The notes under the pieces were generated by a model. That model had not been told where the DNA came from. It ran no database searches and saw nothing but the letters and a program-made list of their open reading frames with translations. DNA of 64,000 nt, from positions 62,001 through 126,000 of the forward strand of contig JAZSJZ010000005.1 of the NCBI GenBank assembly GCA_045534575.1, given 5' to 3'. Shown piece by piece: positions 33,013-39,693 of the stretch. Each line of letters begins with the position of its first letter. The first letter of the stretch is position 1. A program made the position numbers and the translations under genes. Source of the stretch: UBA4636 sp045534575. Its GTDB lineage: Bacteria; Bacillota; Clostridia; Christensenellales; Borkfalkiaceae.

Positions 33013-35211
33013 ATGACGATAAATTTAGCAAACTTTCAATTAAACGCTATAAAAAGTCTATTAGAAAGTATGGACGAGCCTTGCCGTGAAATTGTCCTTA
33101 AAAGTCCTACGGGAAGCGGTAAAACCATTATCCTTACGCATTTTATGGACGAATACATAAAAGGACACGCTAAAACGGTTTTTGTTTGGCTTACCCCCGG
33201 CAAGGGAAACTTGGAAGAACAAAGCAAGGCAAAAATGGATAAGTATATCCATAATGCGCAAACGAAATTACTTGCCGACGTTATGACAAGCGGTTTTCAA
33301 GAAAACGACTGCTGTTTTATAAATTGGGAAAAACTCACTAAAAAAGGCAACAACGCCTTGAAAGACAGCGAGCGCACCAACTTTTTAGAATGGATAGACA
33401 AGGCTTTTAATAATGGCATTACTTTTAAGATTATCATTGACGAAAGCCACCAAAATTTTACCGAAAAATCTGATGCGATTATCCAACTTTTCAAAACGGA
33501 TAAAATTATACGCTGTTCGGCTACGCCCCTTGTAAGTAAAACGGCAAAACTTATCGAAGTTAGCGAAGAAGACGTTATTGCAGAAGGTCTTATTAAAAAA
33601 CTGCTTGTAATCAACGAGAACTTCCCACAAGTAATTGAAACGGAAAATCAAACACATTATCTTTTAGAAAAGGCTTATGCAAAGCAACAAGAATTACGTT
33701 CCCTTTTCTTACAGCGTGAACTTGATATAAACCCTTTAATCGTTGTGCAGTTGCCGAATAATTCTGACAGCCTTTGTGAAACGGTTGAAAAATGGTTTGA
33801 AAGTAAAGGTGTAACGGTTGAAGCGGAAACGCTTGCTGTATGGCTTTCGGGTAGGCACGAAAACGTTGACGGAATTTCTAACAATAACGCCGAAAGCGTT
33901 GCCGTTATTATGAAACAAGCCGTTGCAACGGGTTGGGATTGTCCACGTGCACATATCCTTGTAAAACTGCGTGAAAATATGGACGAAACGTTTGAAGTTC
34001 AAACGATTGGTCGTATTCGCCGTATGCCCGAAGCTAAACACTATGAAAACGATTTGCTTGATAGTTGCTATCTTTACACGTTCGACAGCAAGTTCACGCA
34101 GGGCGTAAAAGCAAGTCTTGGCAAGTCGGCGTTAGAAGCAAAAACGCTGTTTTTGAAAAACGAATATAAGGCGTTTACACTTACTAAACAACAACGCACT
34201 ATGATTACGGATTTACGTGATCCGCGCAAAGCGTTGACTGCTATTGCACAGTATATTAAAAAAGAATTTGCGCTCACGGGTAACAAAAAAGAAAGTAAAA
34301 CTCGTTTAGAAAGTAAAGGTTTTGAATTTTCTGAAAATATTGTAAGATACACCCTTTCAGGTAGCGTGGTAGTTTTTGCGGAACTTTCTGAAAAGGACAA
34401 GTTAAACGCTATAAAAATTACCGAGCCTATTTCTACCACTACGCACGGACGTGAATATCATAACCGTGTTGGTCGTATTGGTTTAGAAATTGGTATGCCT
34501 TATAACTATATGAATACCATTATAGGTAAGCTGTTCGGTGAAAAGTTCGATTATCGTGAAAAGGTGCTTGCACTTGCGCCGAGAGAATTATACGCTTTTG
34601 TAATCAACAATTTCGACTATTTGCGCCGTATATGTCGTGAAGCAATGGCGGTGCAATTAAGTCAATTATCCCTTACGCTTGATATGGTATCTGAAAAGCC
34701 GTTTACAATTCCGCAGTCAACGTTGTTTACATACGACTTGCAAAGTAAAGTGCAAACTATTAGCGAAAAGAACGTTTACGGCGAATATTTAATGTCAGCC
34801 GAGCCACGTTCTTCGTCTGAAAAGAAGTTTGAAAAATTCTGCGAAAGTTGCTTGGCTGTCGATTCGATATACAAAAATGGTGATAAAGGCGACGAATATT
34901 TTTCTATCGTTTATCTCGATAACGCTAACCGTCAAAAACTTTTCTATCCCGACTATATTGTATCGGTAAAAGGCGAAGTTTGGATTATCGAAACAAAAGG
35001 CGGTTTTGATAAAACGGGCGCAAGCGAAGACATTGATATTTTCTCGCCGAAGAAGTTTGACGTATTGAAAGAGTATCTTACAAAATACAGGCTTAAAGGC
35101 GGTTTCGTCCGATACGATAAGCAAAGCGAAGAACTTTGTATCTGCACCGATAATTATAACGAAGATATACACTCAGACGATTGGAAAATCTTAAGTGAAG
35201 TATTCAAGTAA
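33013..35211 (+). CDS. res: type III restriction enzyme, helicase-nuclease subunit (Res)
   Basis: A 732-residue superfamily 2 translocase: Walker A SPTGSGKT (about 30-37), the DESH box in IIIDESHQNF (about 139-148), motif VI QTIGRIRRMPE (about 330-340) and a C-terminal PD-(D/E)xK nuclease with PDYIVSVKGEVWIIETKGG (about 640-658). It is shorter than classical Res subunits (about 900-1000 residues). It needs the adjacent Mod for site recognition. A terminator follows immediately. Confidence 0.9.
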   Translation: MTINLANFQLNAIKSLLESMDEPCREIVLKSPTGSGKTIILTHFMDEYIKGHAKTVFVWLTPGKGNLEEQSKAKMDKYIHNAQTKLLADVMTSGFQENDCCFINWEKLTKKGNNALKDSERTNFLEWIDKAFNNGITFKIIIDESHQNFTEKSDAIIQLFKTDKIIRCSATPLVSKTAKLIEVSEEDVIAEGLIKKLLVINENFPQVIETENQTHYLLEKAYAKQQELRSLFLQRELDINPLIVVQLPNNSDSLCETVEKWFESKGVTVEAETLAVWLSGRHENVDGISNNNAESVAVIMKQAVATGWDCPRAHILVKLRENMDETFEVQTIGRIRRMPEAKHYENDLLDSCYLYTFDSKFTQGVKASLGKSALEAKTLFLKNEYKAFTLTKQQRTMITDLRDPRKALTAIAQYIKKEFALTGNKKESKTRLESKGFEFSENIVRYTLSGSVVVFAELSEKDKLNAIKITEPISTTTHGREYHNRVGRIGLEIGMPYNYMNTIIGKLFGEKFDYREKVLALAPRELYAFVINNFDYLRRICREAMAVQLSQLSLTLDMVSEKPFTIPQSTLFTYDLQSKVQTISEKNVYGEYLMSAEPRSSSEKKFEKFCESCLAVDSIYKNGDKGDEYFSIVYLDNANRQKLFYPDYIVSVKGEVWIIETKGGFDKTGASEDIDIFSPKKFDVLKEYLTKYRLKGGFVRYDKQSEELCICTDNYNEDIHSDDWKILSEVFK

Positions 35212-35215
35212 AGCA

Positions 35216-35250
35216 AAAAGCCGAGATTTAATTCTCGGCTTTTAATATTC
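35216..35250 (+). terminator. intrinsic terminator after res
   Basis: AAAAGCCGAGA and TCTCGGCTTTT form an 11-bp stem with a 6-nt loop and a T tail. Confidence 0.85.
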
Positions 35251-35281
35251 CACGATATATTGTTTGAAATTCATTATTATA

Positions 35282-35332
35282 ACACAATATATTGTGTAAT
35301 CTACTTGACATTCAGCCCTAATGTTGTATATT
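35282..35332 (+). promoter_or_regulatory. promoter with upstream perfect palindrome
   Basis: TTGACA (35305-35310), 16 bp, TATATT (35327-35332) precede the 262-residue gene. Just upstream lies ACACAATATATTGTGT (35282-35297), a perfect 16-bp palindrome that could be a regulator site. Confidence 0.6.
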
Positions 35333-35374
35333 ATTGGTAATAAAATAAAAAATAATTACAGTAGGAAATGAACA

Positions 35375-36163
35375 ATGAAAAACAATAATCAAGAAATTTT
35401 GAAAAATATAAGTGAAGCACTATCCCTTTTTAGCGAACAAATCATTTCGGCAATCAGTACAGCCACAAAAGTTATTAAGGAAAAAACAATATCATATTTA
35501 CAAGCATTATTCGAAGAAATACCTAATTTATCGCCTGAAAGAAAATTAGAATTAGAACAATTTTGCGAAACTTTATTAGGGTATGGATGGATACTGTTTG
35601 ATTTTTTACCTATGGATATATATCACGAAACCTTTGATTCTGTAGATGCAGCAGACAAATATATGGAAGAATATTGTACACCCGAAAACATAAAAAAAAT
35701 CTTTGAAACATTATCAAGCAATTCATATATTTCACACGAAGATATTGCTAATATTAAAAAGTGTTTTAATGTAGGGGCGTACAAAGCGTGTTGTAGTTTA
35801 ATTATGACAAACCTGGAACACTACATATTAAGCGATTATGATATATCCGACAATGCACTATTAAAACAACCAGCAATTCAAAAAATCAAAGAACTAAACA
35901 AAGAAATAAACGATAGCAAATTTACAATTTTTACATATTTGCATAACTACAGTTTGTATTTGGGGCTTAACGAAGTGTTTAGTGATATAAAAGATATAAA
36001 AAATGTTGACGACACTAACTTTGTGATTCCCAGTCGGCATTGTCTTCAACACGGATATAGTAAAAGGCGATATACAAAAAAAGATTGTTTGTTCTTATTG
36101 CTTTTATTATTTGGTTTTATTCAACAAAAATGTTATATTATAAAGAAAAAAGCCAAAGATTAA
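35375..36163 (+). CDS. unrecognised protein with HEPN-like C-terminal motif, beside type III R-M
   Basis: A 262-residue soluble, helix-rich protein. I do not recognise the full-length family. The C-terminal stretch IPSRHCLQHGYSKRRYTKKD (about 222-241) contains R-x4-H followed by Gly and then a hydrophobic helix. This resembles the active-site pattern of HEPN-type RNases often seen in defence genes. Acidic helices fill about 1-215. It has its own promoter, and its terminator hairpin overlaps its stop codon. Position at the end of the R-M islet and next to a hairpin array supports an accessory defence role. The HEPN link is inference from motif only. Confidence 0.5.
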   Translation: MKNNNQEILKNISEALSLFSEQIISAISTATKVIKEKTISYLQALFEEIPNLSPERKLELEQFCETLLGYGWILFDFLPMDIYHETFDSVDAADKYMEEYCTPENIKKIFETLSSNSYISHEDIANIKKCFNVGAYKACCSLIMTNLEHYILSDYDISDNALLKQPAIQKIKELNKEINDSKFTIFTYLHNYSLYLGLNEVFSDIKDIKNVDDTNFVIPSRHCLQHGYSKRRYTKKDCLFLLLLLFGFIQQKCYIIKKKAKD

Positions 36164-36175
36164 CTTCGGCTTTTA
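36149..36175 (+). terminator. terminator overlapping the stop codon
   Basis: AAAGCC-A-AAG and CTT-C-GGCTTT pair with one mismatch; the TAA stop is in the loop and a T run follows. Confidence 0.65.
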
Positions 36176-36234
36176 AGTATTAGATATTTATTTTAGCTTA
36201 ACAATTAAGCCGAAAAAAGTTTTGAAACATTTAT

Positions 36235-36494
36235 GTTGAACAAGTTCACCGCCAAAAATTGAAAAACTGTTTAATGAAATCGTGCTAAGCACGATGAAAT
36301 CCAAACTGTGCTTGGATGAAATCTACAGCCTTCGGCTATAGATGAAATTAAATCCGCTTATCTTTCAGCGTAAGCTGAATTTCATCACGAAGTGATTTCA
36401 TCCACTTTGGTGGATTTAACCCGCTTTAGCGGATTTAGTTGAAAAAGACGATGACATCGTCATCGTCTTTTTCTGGTGCGGATGAGAGGAATCG
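36235..36494. repeat. hairpin array B, copy 1 (linker ATGAAAT / ATTTCAT)
   Basis: ATGAAAT occurs at 36274, 36294, 36316 and 36342 and its complement ATTTCAT at 36379 and 36395. Small hairpins lie between them: CGTGC-TAA-GCACG, CCAA...TTGG, TAGCC-type stems, TCAGC-GTAA-GCTGA, TCAC-GAA-GTGA, CCAC-TTT-GTGG and CCGC-TTTA-GCGG. The unit ends with the terminator 36442-36472 and a piece of tRNA-Leu. It is a close direct repeat of 36528-36788. No coding potential is seen. Confidence 0.8.
36442..36472. terminator. bidirectional terminator in array B, copy 1
   Basis: A 14-bp stem AAAAAGACGATGAC / GTCATCGTCTTTTT with a 3-nt loop. The sequence is the same in copy 2 (36736-36766). Confidence 0.8.
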
Positions 36495-36502
36495 CAAATA
36501 TT
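36474..36502 (-). pseudogene. remnant of a duplicated tRNA-Leu
   Basis: The last 21 bp of the tRNA-Leu gene including CCA (36474-36494) are repeated here. They join directly to GCAAATATT, which is the 5' flank of the intact tRNA-Leu (36851-36859). The remnant therefore looks like a full duplicate of the tRNA with an internal deletion of about 62 bp between short TCG/CCG ends. Confidence 0.65.
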
Positions 36503-36527
36503 TTGGAAAACGCAAAATGCGTTTTAG

Positions 36528-36788
36528 GTTGAACATTGTTCAACGCCAAAAATTGAAAAACTGTTTAATGAAATCGTGCTGTGCACGATGAAATCCAAGT
36601 CGAGCTTGGATGAAATCTACAGCCTTGGGCTATAGATGAAATTAAATCCGCTTATCTCTCAGCGTAAGCTGAATTTCATCACGAAGTGATTTCATCCACT
36701 TTGGTGGATTTAACTCGCTTTAGCGGATTTAGTTGAAAAAGACGATGACATCGTCATCGTCTTTTTCTGGTGCGGATGAGAGGAATCG
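36528..36788. repeat. hairpin array B, copy 2
   Basis: The same design and nearly the same sequence as 36235-36494; the unit distance is 293 bp. Differences fall mostly in loops or as paired changes (for example CGTGC-TAA-GCACG becomes CGTGC-TGT-GCACG). The right end runs into the 3' half of the intact tRNA-Leu gene. Confidence 0.8.
36736..36766 (-). terminator. terminator of the tRNA cluster
   Basis: A 14-bp stem with A5/T5 flanks lies 2 bp beyond the CCA end of tRNA-Leu, in the direction of tRNA transcription. It also works in the plus direction by symmetry. Confidence 0.85.
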
Positions 36789-36851
36789 AACCCCCACGTC
36801 GAGGACATAAGATCCTAAGTCTTACGCGTCTGCCAGTTTCGCCACATCCGC
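36768..36851 (-). tRNA. tRNA-Leu (UAG)
   Basis: Minus strand; acceptor GCGGATG/CATCCGC, discriminator A, encoded CCA. The anticodon stem-loop TAAGA-CTTAGGA-TCTTA gives anticodon TAG. A long variable arm is present, as expected for tRNA-Leu. It is the last gene of the tRNA cluster, and its 3' part borders array B. Confidence 0.95.
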
Positions 36852-36869
36852 AAATATTAAGATGAATTT

Positions 36870-36897
36870 CCCTGCCTAGCGTGTGCTTTAGGCAGGG
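36870..36897 (-). other. hairpin between tRNA-Leu and tRNA-Lys
   Basis: CCCTGCCTA and TAGGCAGGG pair over 9 bp with a 10-nt loop. There is no T tract, so it is more likely a processing or spacer structure than a terminator. Confidence 0.5.
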
Positions 36898-36900
36898 CGA

Positions 36901-36976
36901 TGGTGCACCTCCAGGGACTCGAACCCTGGACCCACTGATTAAGAGTCAGTTGCTCTACCAACTGAGCTAGAGGTGC
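36901..36976 (-). tRNA. tRNA-Lys (CUU)
   Basis: Acceptor GCACCTC/GAGGTGC, discriminator A, encoded CCA. The loop CTCTTAA gives anticodon CTT. Confidence 0.95.
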
Positions 36977-36980
36977 GCTT

Positions 36981-37057
36981 TGGTGATCTATCGGGGACTC
37001 GAACCCCGGACACCGTGATTAAAAGTCACGTGCTCTACCGCCTGAGCTAATAGACCA
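36981..37057 (-). tRNA. tRNA-Lys (UUU)
   Basis: Acceptor TGGTCTA/TAGATCA with one G-U pair, encoded CCA. The loop CTTTTAA gives anticodon TTT. Confidence 0.95.
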
Positions 37058-37063
37058 AACCGT

Positions 37064-37138
37064 TGGCTGGGGTAGCAGGATTTGAACCTGCGGATGCGGG
37101 AATCAAAATCCCGTGCCTTACCGCTTGGCGATACCCCA
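37064..37138 (-). tRNA. tRNA-Gln (UUG)
   Basis: Acceptor TGGGGTA/TACCCCA, discriminator G, encoded CCA. The loop TTTTGAT gives anticodon TTG. Confidence 0.94.
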
Positions 37139-37160
37139 ATATTAAATTTTCAAAAAAGAA

Positions 37161-37238
37161 TGGGGCGAGAGATGGGATTCGAACCCACGACCTCCAGGAC
37201 CACAATCTGGCGCTCTAACCAACTGGGCGACTCCCGCC
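37161..37238 (-). tRNA. tRNA-His (GUG)
   Basis: The loop ATTGTGG gives anticodon GTG. An encoded extra G at -1 faces discriminator C73, the identity mark of tRNA-His. Encoded CCA. Confidence 0.95.
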
Positions 37239-37252
37239 ATTTCTTTTTTGTT

Positions 37253-37329
37253 TGGCGCGCCTGAAGGGATTCGAACCCCTGACACACGGCTTAGAAGGCC
37301 GTTGCTCTATCCTACTGAGCTACAGGCGC
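37253..37329 (-). tRNA. tRNA-Arg (UCU)
   Basis: Acceptor GCGCCTG/CAGGCGC, discriminator G, encoded CCA. The loop CTTCTAA gives anticodon TCT. Confidence 0.95.
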
Positions 37330-37366
37330 ATTCGTTTGTGCGCGGACTTCCCAAGTTCGAATCAAA

Positions 37367-37440
37367 TGGAGCGGGTGATGGGAATCGGACCCACGCAACC
37401 AGCTTGGAAGGCTGGTGTTCTACCATTGAACTACACCCGC
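37367..37440 (-). tRNA. tRNA-Gly (UCC)
   Basis: Acceptor GCGGGTG/CACCCGC, discriminator T, encoded CCA. The loop CTTCCAA gives anticodon TCC. The T-loop reads TCCGATT, so position 55, normally T (pseudouridine), is C. It is probably the first gene of the cluster. Confidence 0.93.
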
Positions 37441-37542
37441 GCTTCACACAATGCCTAAAGATTATAACAAACAACATTAAAGTTGTCAAACGTTTAAAAT
37501 CTTTTTTTGCAAAAATTTACAATAATTTTCAATTATTTTTAT

Positions 37543-38118
37543 TTATTTTTTAAGAGCCTCGTTTAATTTCATTAATGCTCTATATCTATGCGAAACAGAG
37601 TCTTTTTCTTTTGCTGAAACTTCACCGAAACACTTTTGCAAATCATCGCTAAAAAATAGTGGGTCGTAGCCAAAACCGCCGTTTCCAACTTCTTCTTCTA
37701 AAATAGAGCCTTTGGTTTCGCCAAACGTCTGTAAAATTTTTCCGTTCTCGTCAATAAATGTGATAACGCAAACGAACTTTGCTGATCTATTTTCAACGCC
37801 TTTTAATTTCTCTAAAAGATACGCGTTATTTTTCTTTGAGTCGTGATCGCCAGCGTAGCGCGCGCTATAAACTCCGGGCTCTCCGTTTAAATAATCAACC
37901 ATAAGCCCGCTATCGTCCGCAATTACGGGAAGGTGACAAAAATCAAAAACAGCCTTGGCTTTTATTAGTGAATTTTCATAAAAGGTTGAGCCTGTTTCCT
38001 CTATTTCGCAAGTATAACCGACTGAAGCCATAGGCACGATTTCAAACCTTCCTTCAAAAATTGAGGCAACTTCTTTTATTTTAGATTTATTATTCGATGC
38101 AAATACTAATTTTTTCAT
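37543..38118 (-). CDS. rdgB: XTP/dITP pyrophosphatase (RdgB/HAM1 family)
   Basis: A 191-residue housekeeping enzyme that hydrolyses non-canonical purine triphosphates to monophosphates, keeping them out of DNA and RNA. Signatures: FASNNKSKIKEV (about 5-16), VIADDSGLMVD (about 64-74), GVYSARYAG (about 80-88), GGFGYDPLF (about 146-154) and SVSHRYRAL (about 175-183). The length is normal. It lies upstream of, and in the same direction as, the tRNA cluster. Confidence 0.95.
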   Translation of the reverse strand: MKKLVFASNNKSKIKEVASIFEGRFEIVPMASVGYTCEIEETGSTFYENSLIKAKAVFDFCHLPVIADDSGLMVDYLNGEPGVYSARYAGDHDSKKNNAYLLEKLKGVENRSAKFVCVITFIDENGKILQTFGETKGSILEEEVGNGGFGYDPLFFSDDLQKCFGEVSAKEKDSVSHRYRALMKLNEALKK

Positions 38119-38128
38119 TTTATGCGTT

Positions 38129-38154
38129 TAACGGGCTTATAGGCTAGTTTTTTA
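38129..38154 (+). repeat. dispersed intergenic motif, copy 3
   Basis: TTTAACGGGCTTATAGGCTA plus a T run lies in the 48-bp gap between two minus-strand genes. It has the same orientation as the 5086 copy. Confidence 0.5.
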
Positions 38155-38166
38155 GTGTTTTTCTTA

Positions 38167-39189
38167 TTATTCAACGTCCACAATTAACATTTTTGACGTT
38201 GCGTTTTGTTCAACTTGCTTAGATAGTTCTAAAATGTTATCAACTGCATTTTGGCGCCTTACTTGTGAGATTGTGAAAATGCTAGTATCAATAGCCTTGT
38301 TTGCTAAAATGTTAATAGCAGAATCAATATTTCCGTAAGCGTTAGTAACGCAAGTGAAGTTTAGTTGCTTAGTTAAAGCCGTGTTAAAGTTTACTTTGAT
38401 AGAAGGCGTTGCAAACCCAGAAAAACAAACAGTTGCGTTATGCCCTGCAAGTTTTAACGCGATATCGGTGTTAAGGTTAGAACCCGTCATATAAACGACT
38501 TTAGTCGATAGTCTTGCGCCTGTGATATCAATAACGTTTTTCTCTACCTTGTTGTCGGAAAAAATGGTGTAATAAATGCCGGCGTTTTTGGCTAAAATAA
38601 TATTGTTTTCGTTGTTGTCAACGATAATTGGAACGCCTTGATAATAAACGACAAGTTGCGCCAAGATAATTCCCAAAACGTCAGCGCCAACGATAATAAC
38701 GTGGTCGCCTTTTTGGAAGTTTAGAGCATCAATAACGTTAATGCAAAGTGAAATGTGGTTGATAAAAAGCGCGTCGTAATCGTTTACGCTGTTAGGTAAA
38801 ATCGAAACGTCATCTTTAGACAAAATTGCAAAATCACGCAAAAATCCGTCAGTGGTTTTTCCAGCAACGAGTAGCGACGAGCAATGCGTTTCGTCGTTTT
38901 TAGAGCAAGCCGAGCAAACCCCGCAAGAAATTTCAGGGTGAGGGAACACTCTAGCTCCACGCTCAAAACCAAGCGTTTCTTCACCGCTAAGTTCCGTTAT
39001 TTTACCTATTCCAACTCTTCCGGGGATAATAGGTAAATTAACTTGAGCATCGCCAAGTAGAGTGTGAAAATCTTCTTGCGTGAACAAAACTTTAGTCATT
39101 TTTAGCTTAACGCTATTAACGCTATCGAAAATTTCCTTTTTAGTTATAAGTTCAAGCTTGTTTTTGCTCGAGATTTGAATTCCGTCCAT
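38167..39189 (-). CDS. zinc-type alcohol dehydrogenase-like (MDR superfamily) protein
   Basis: A 340-residue MDR protein. The structural zinc loop CGVCSACSKNDETHC (about 96-110) is kept, and the Rossmann stretch VIIVGADVLGIILAQL (about 170-185) is recognisable. The usual catalytic-zinc GHE motif is replaced: the region reads IPGRVGIGKI (about 54-63) with no HE pair, and no obvious catalytic Cys-His pair is seen near 35-40. It may be a divergent dehydrogenase or non-catalytic. Substrate unknown. It is followed by rdgB on the same strand. Confidence 0.75.
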   Translation of the reverse strand: MDGIQISSKNKLELITKKEIFDSVNSVKLKMTKVLFTQEDFHTLLGDAQVNLPIIPGRVGIGKITELSGEETLGFERGARVFPHPEISCGVCSACSKNDETHCSSLLVAGKTTDGFLRDFAILSKDDVSILPNSVNDYDALFINHISLCINVIDALNFQKGDHVIIVGADVLGIILAQLVVYYQGVPIIVDNNENNIILAKNAGIYYTIFSDNKVEKNVIDITGARLSTKVVYMTGSNLNTDIALKLAGHNATVCFSGFATPSIKVNFNTALTKQLNFTCVTNAYGNIDSAINILANKAIDTSIFTISQVRRQNAVDNILELSKQVEQNATSKMLIVDVE

Positions 39190-39291
39190 AAATCACCTTA
39201 AATTTGTATTGATTATATTATAAAACTAAAAAATTGGCAAGTGTTTGGGTTAATATTTTGTTTTTTTGGCGTGAAATGGCGTGAAAATCGT

Positions 39292-39326
39292 TTGACATAT
39301 CACTTTAACTATAATATAATAGTTAA
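39292..39326 (+). promoter_or_regulatory. rpmE promoter with overlapping inverted repeat
   Basis: TTGACA (39292-39297), 17 bp, TATAAT (39315-39320), a near-ideal sigma-A promoter. TTAACTAT-6 nt-ATAGTTAA (39305-39326) spans the -10. A short CATCG/CGATG hairpin lies in the leader (39329-39345). Confidence 0.75.
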
Positions 39327-39370
39327 GGCATCGAAAAAAACCGATGTAACAATTTTGAGAGGTGTTAGAT

Positions 39371-39574
39371 ATGAAGGAAGCTATTCATCCTAATTATAAG
39401 ATAGTTAAGGTGCAATGCGCTTGCGGTGAAACTTTTGAAACTGGCACAACTAAAGACGTAGATGTAATCAAAGTAGATATCTGCTCAAAGTGCCATCCTT
39501 TCTTTACCGGTAAGCAAAAACTTATTGATGCGGGCGGTCGTGTTGATAAGTTCAAAAAGAGATACGGTATTTAG
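39371..39574 (+). CDS. rpmE: ribosomal protein bL31
   Basis: A 67-residue large-subunit ribosomal protein. It carries the zinc-type Cys set (CACGETF and CSKCHPF), that is, the C+ form of L31. ATG 39371 follows GAGAGGTG; the upstream in-frame GTG is within that ribosome site. It has its own strong promoter and terminator. In many bacteria C+ L31 expression answers to zinc or autogenous control, and the palindrome on the promoter could serve this. Confidence 0.96.
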   Translation: MKEAIHPNYKIVKVQCACGETFETGTTKDVDVIKVDICSKCHPFFTGKQKLIDAGGRVDKFKKRYGI

Positions 39575-39587
39575 TCTTTTGAAATCC

Positions 39588-39617
39588 AACTCTAAGGTGT
39601 GCCTTAGAGTTCTTTTT
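39588..39617 (+). terminator. rpmE terminator
   Basis: AACTCTAAGG-TGTG-CCTTAGAGTT, a 10-bp stem followed by CTTTTT. Confidence 0.9.
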
Positions 39618-39693
39618 CTATTTGAAACTTTCGCTATCAAAGTATAGGCTGAAAAGTTAAAATCTTTTTGGCTAGGTTATTTTAAGGCTCAAA

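Noticed and set aside
36474..36788. Phage or ICE attachment-site pair at tRNA-Leu
   Set aside because: The direct repeat extends about 260 bp beyond the tRNA end and no integrase or recombinase gene lies near; tandem duplication explains it better. Kept as an alternative.
37082..37553. Short open frames with RIRTPD- and GFEP-like residues on the plus strand
   Set aside because: They are the reverse strand of tRNA genes; such spurious proteins are common annotation errors.
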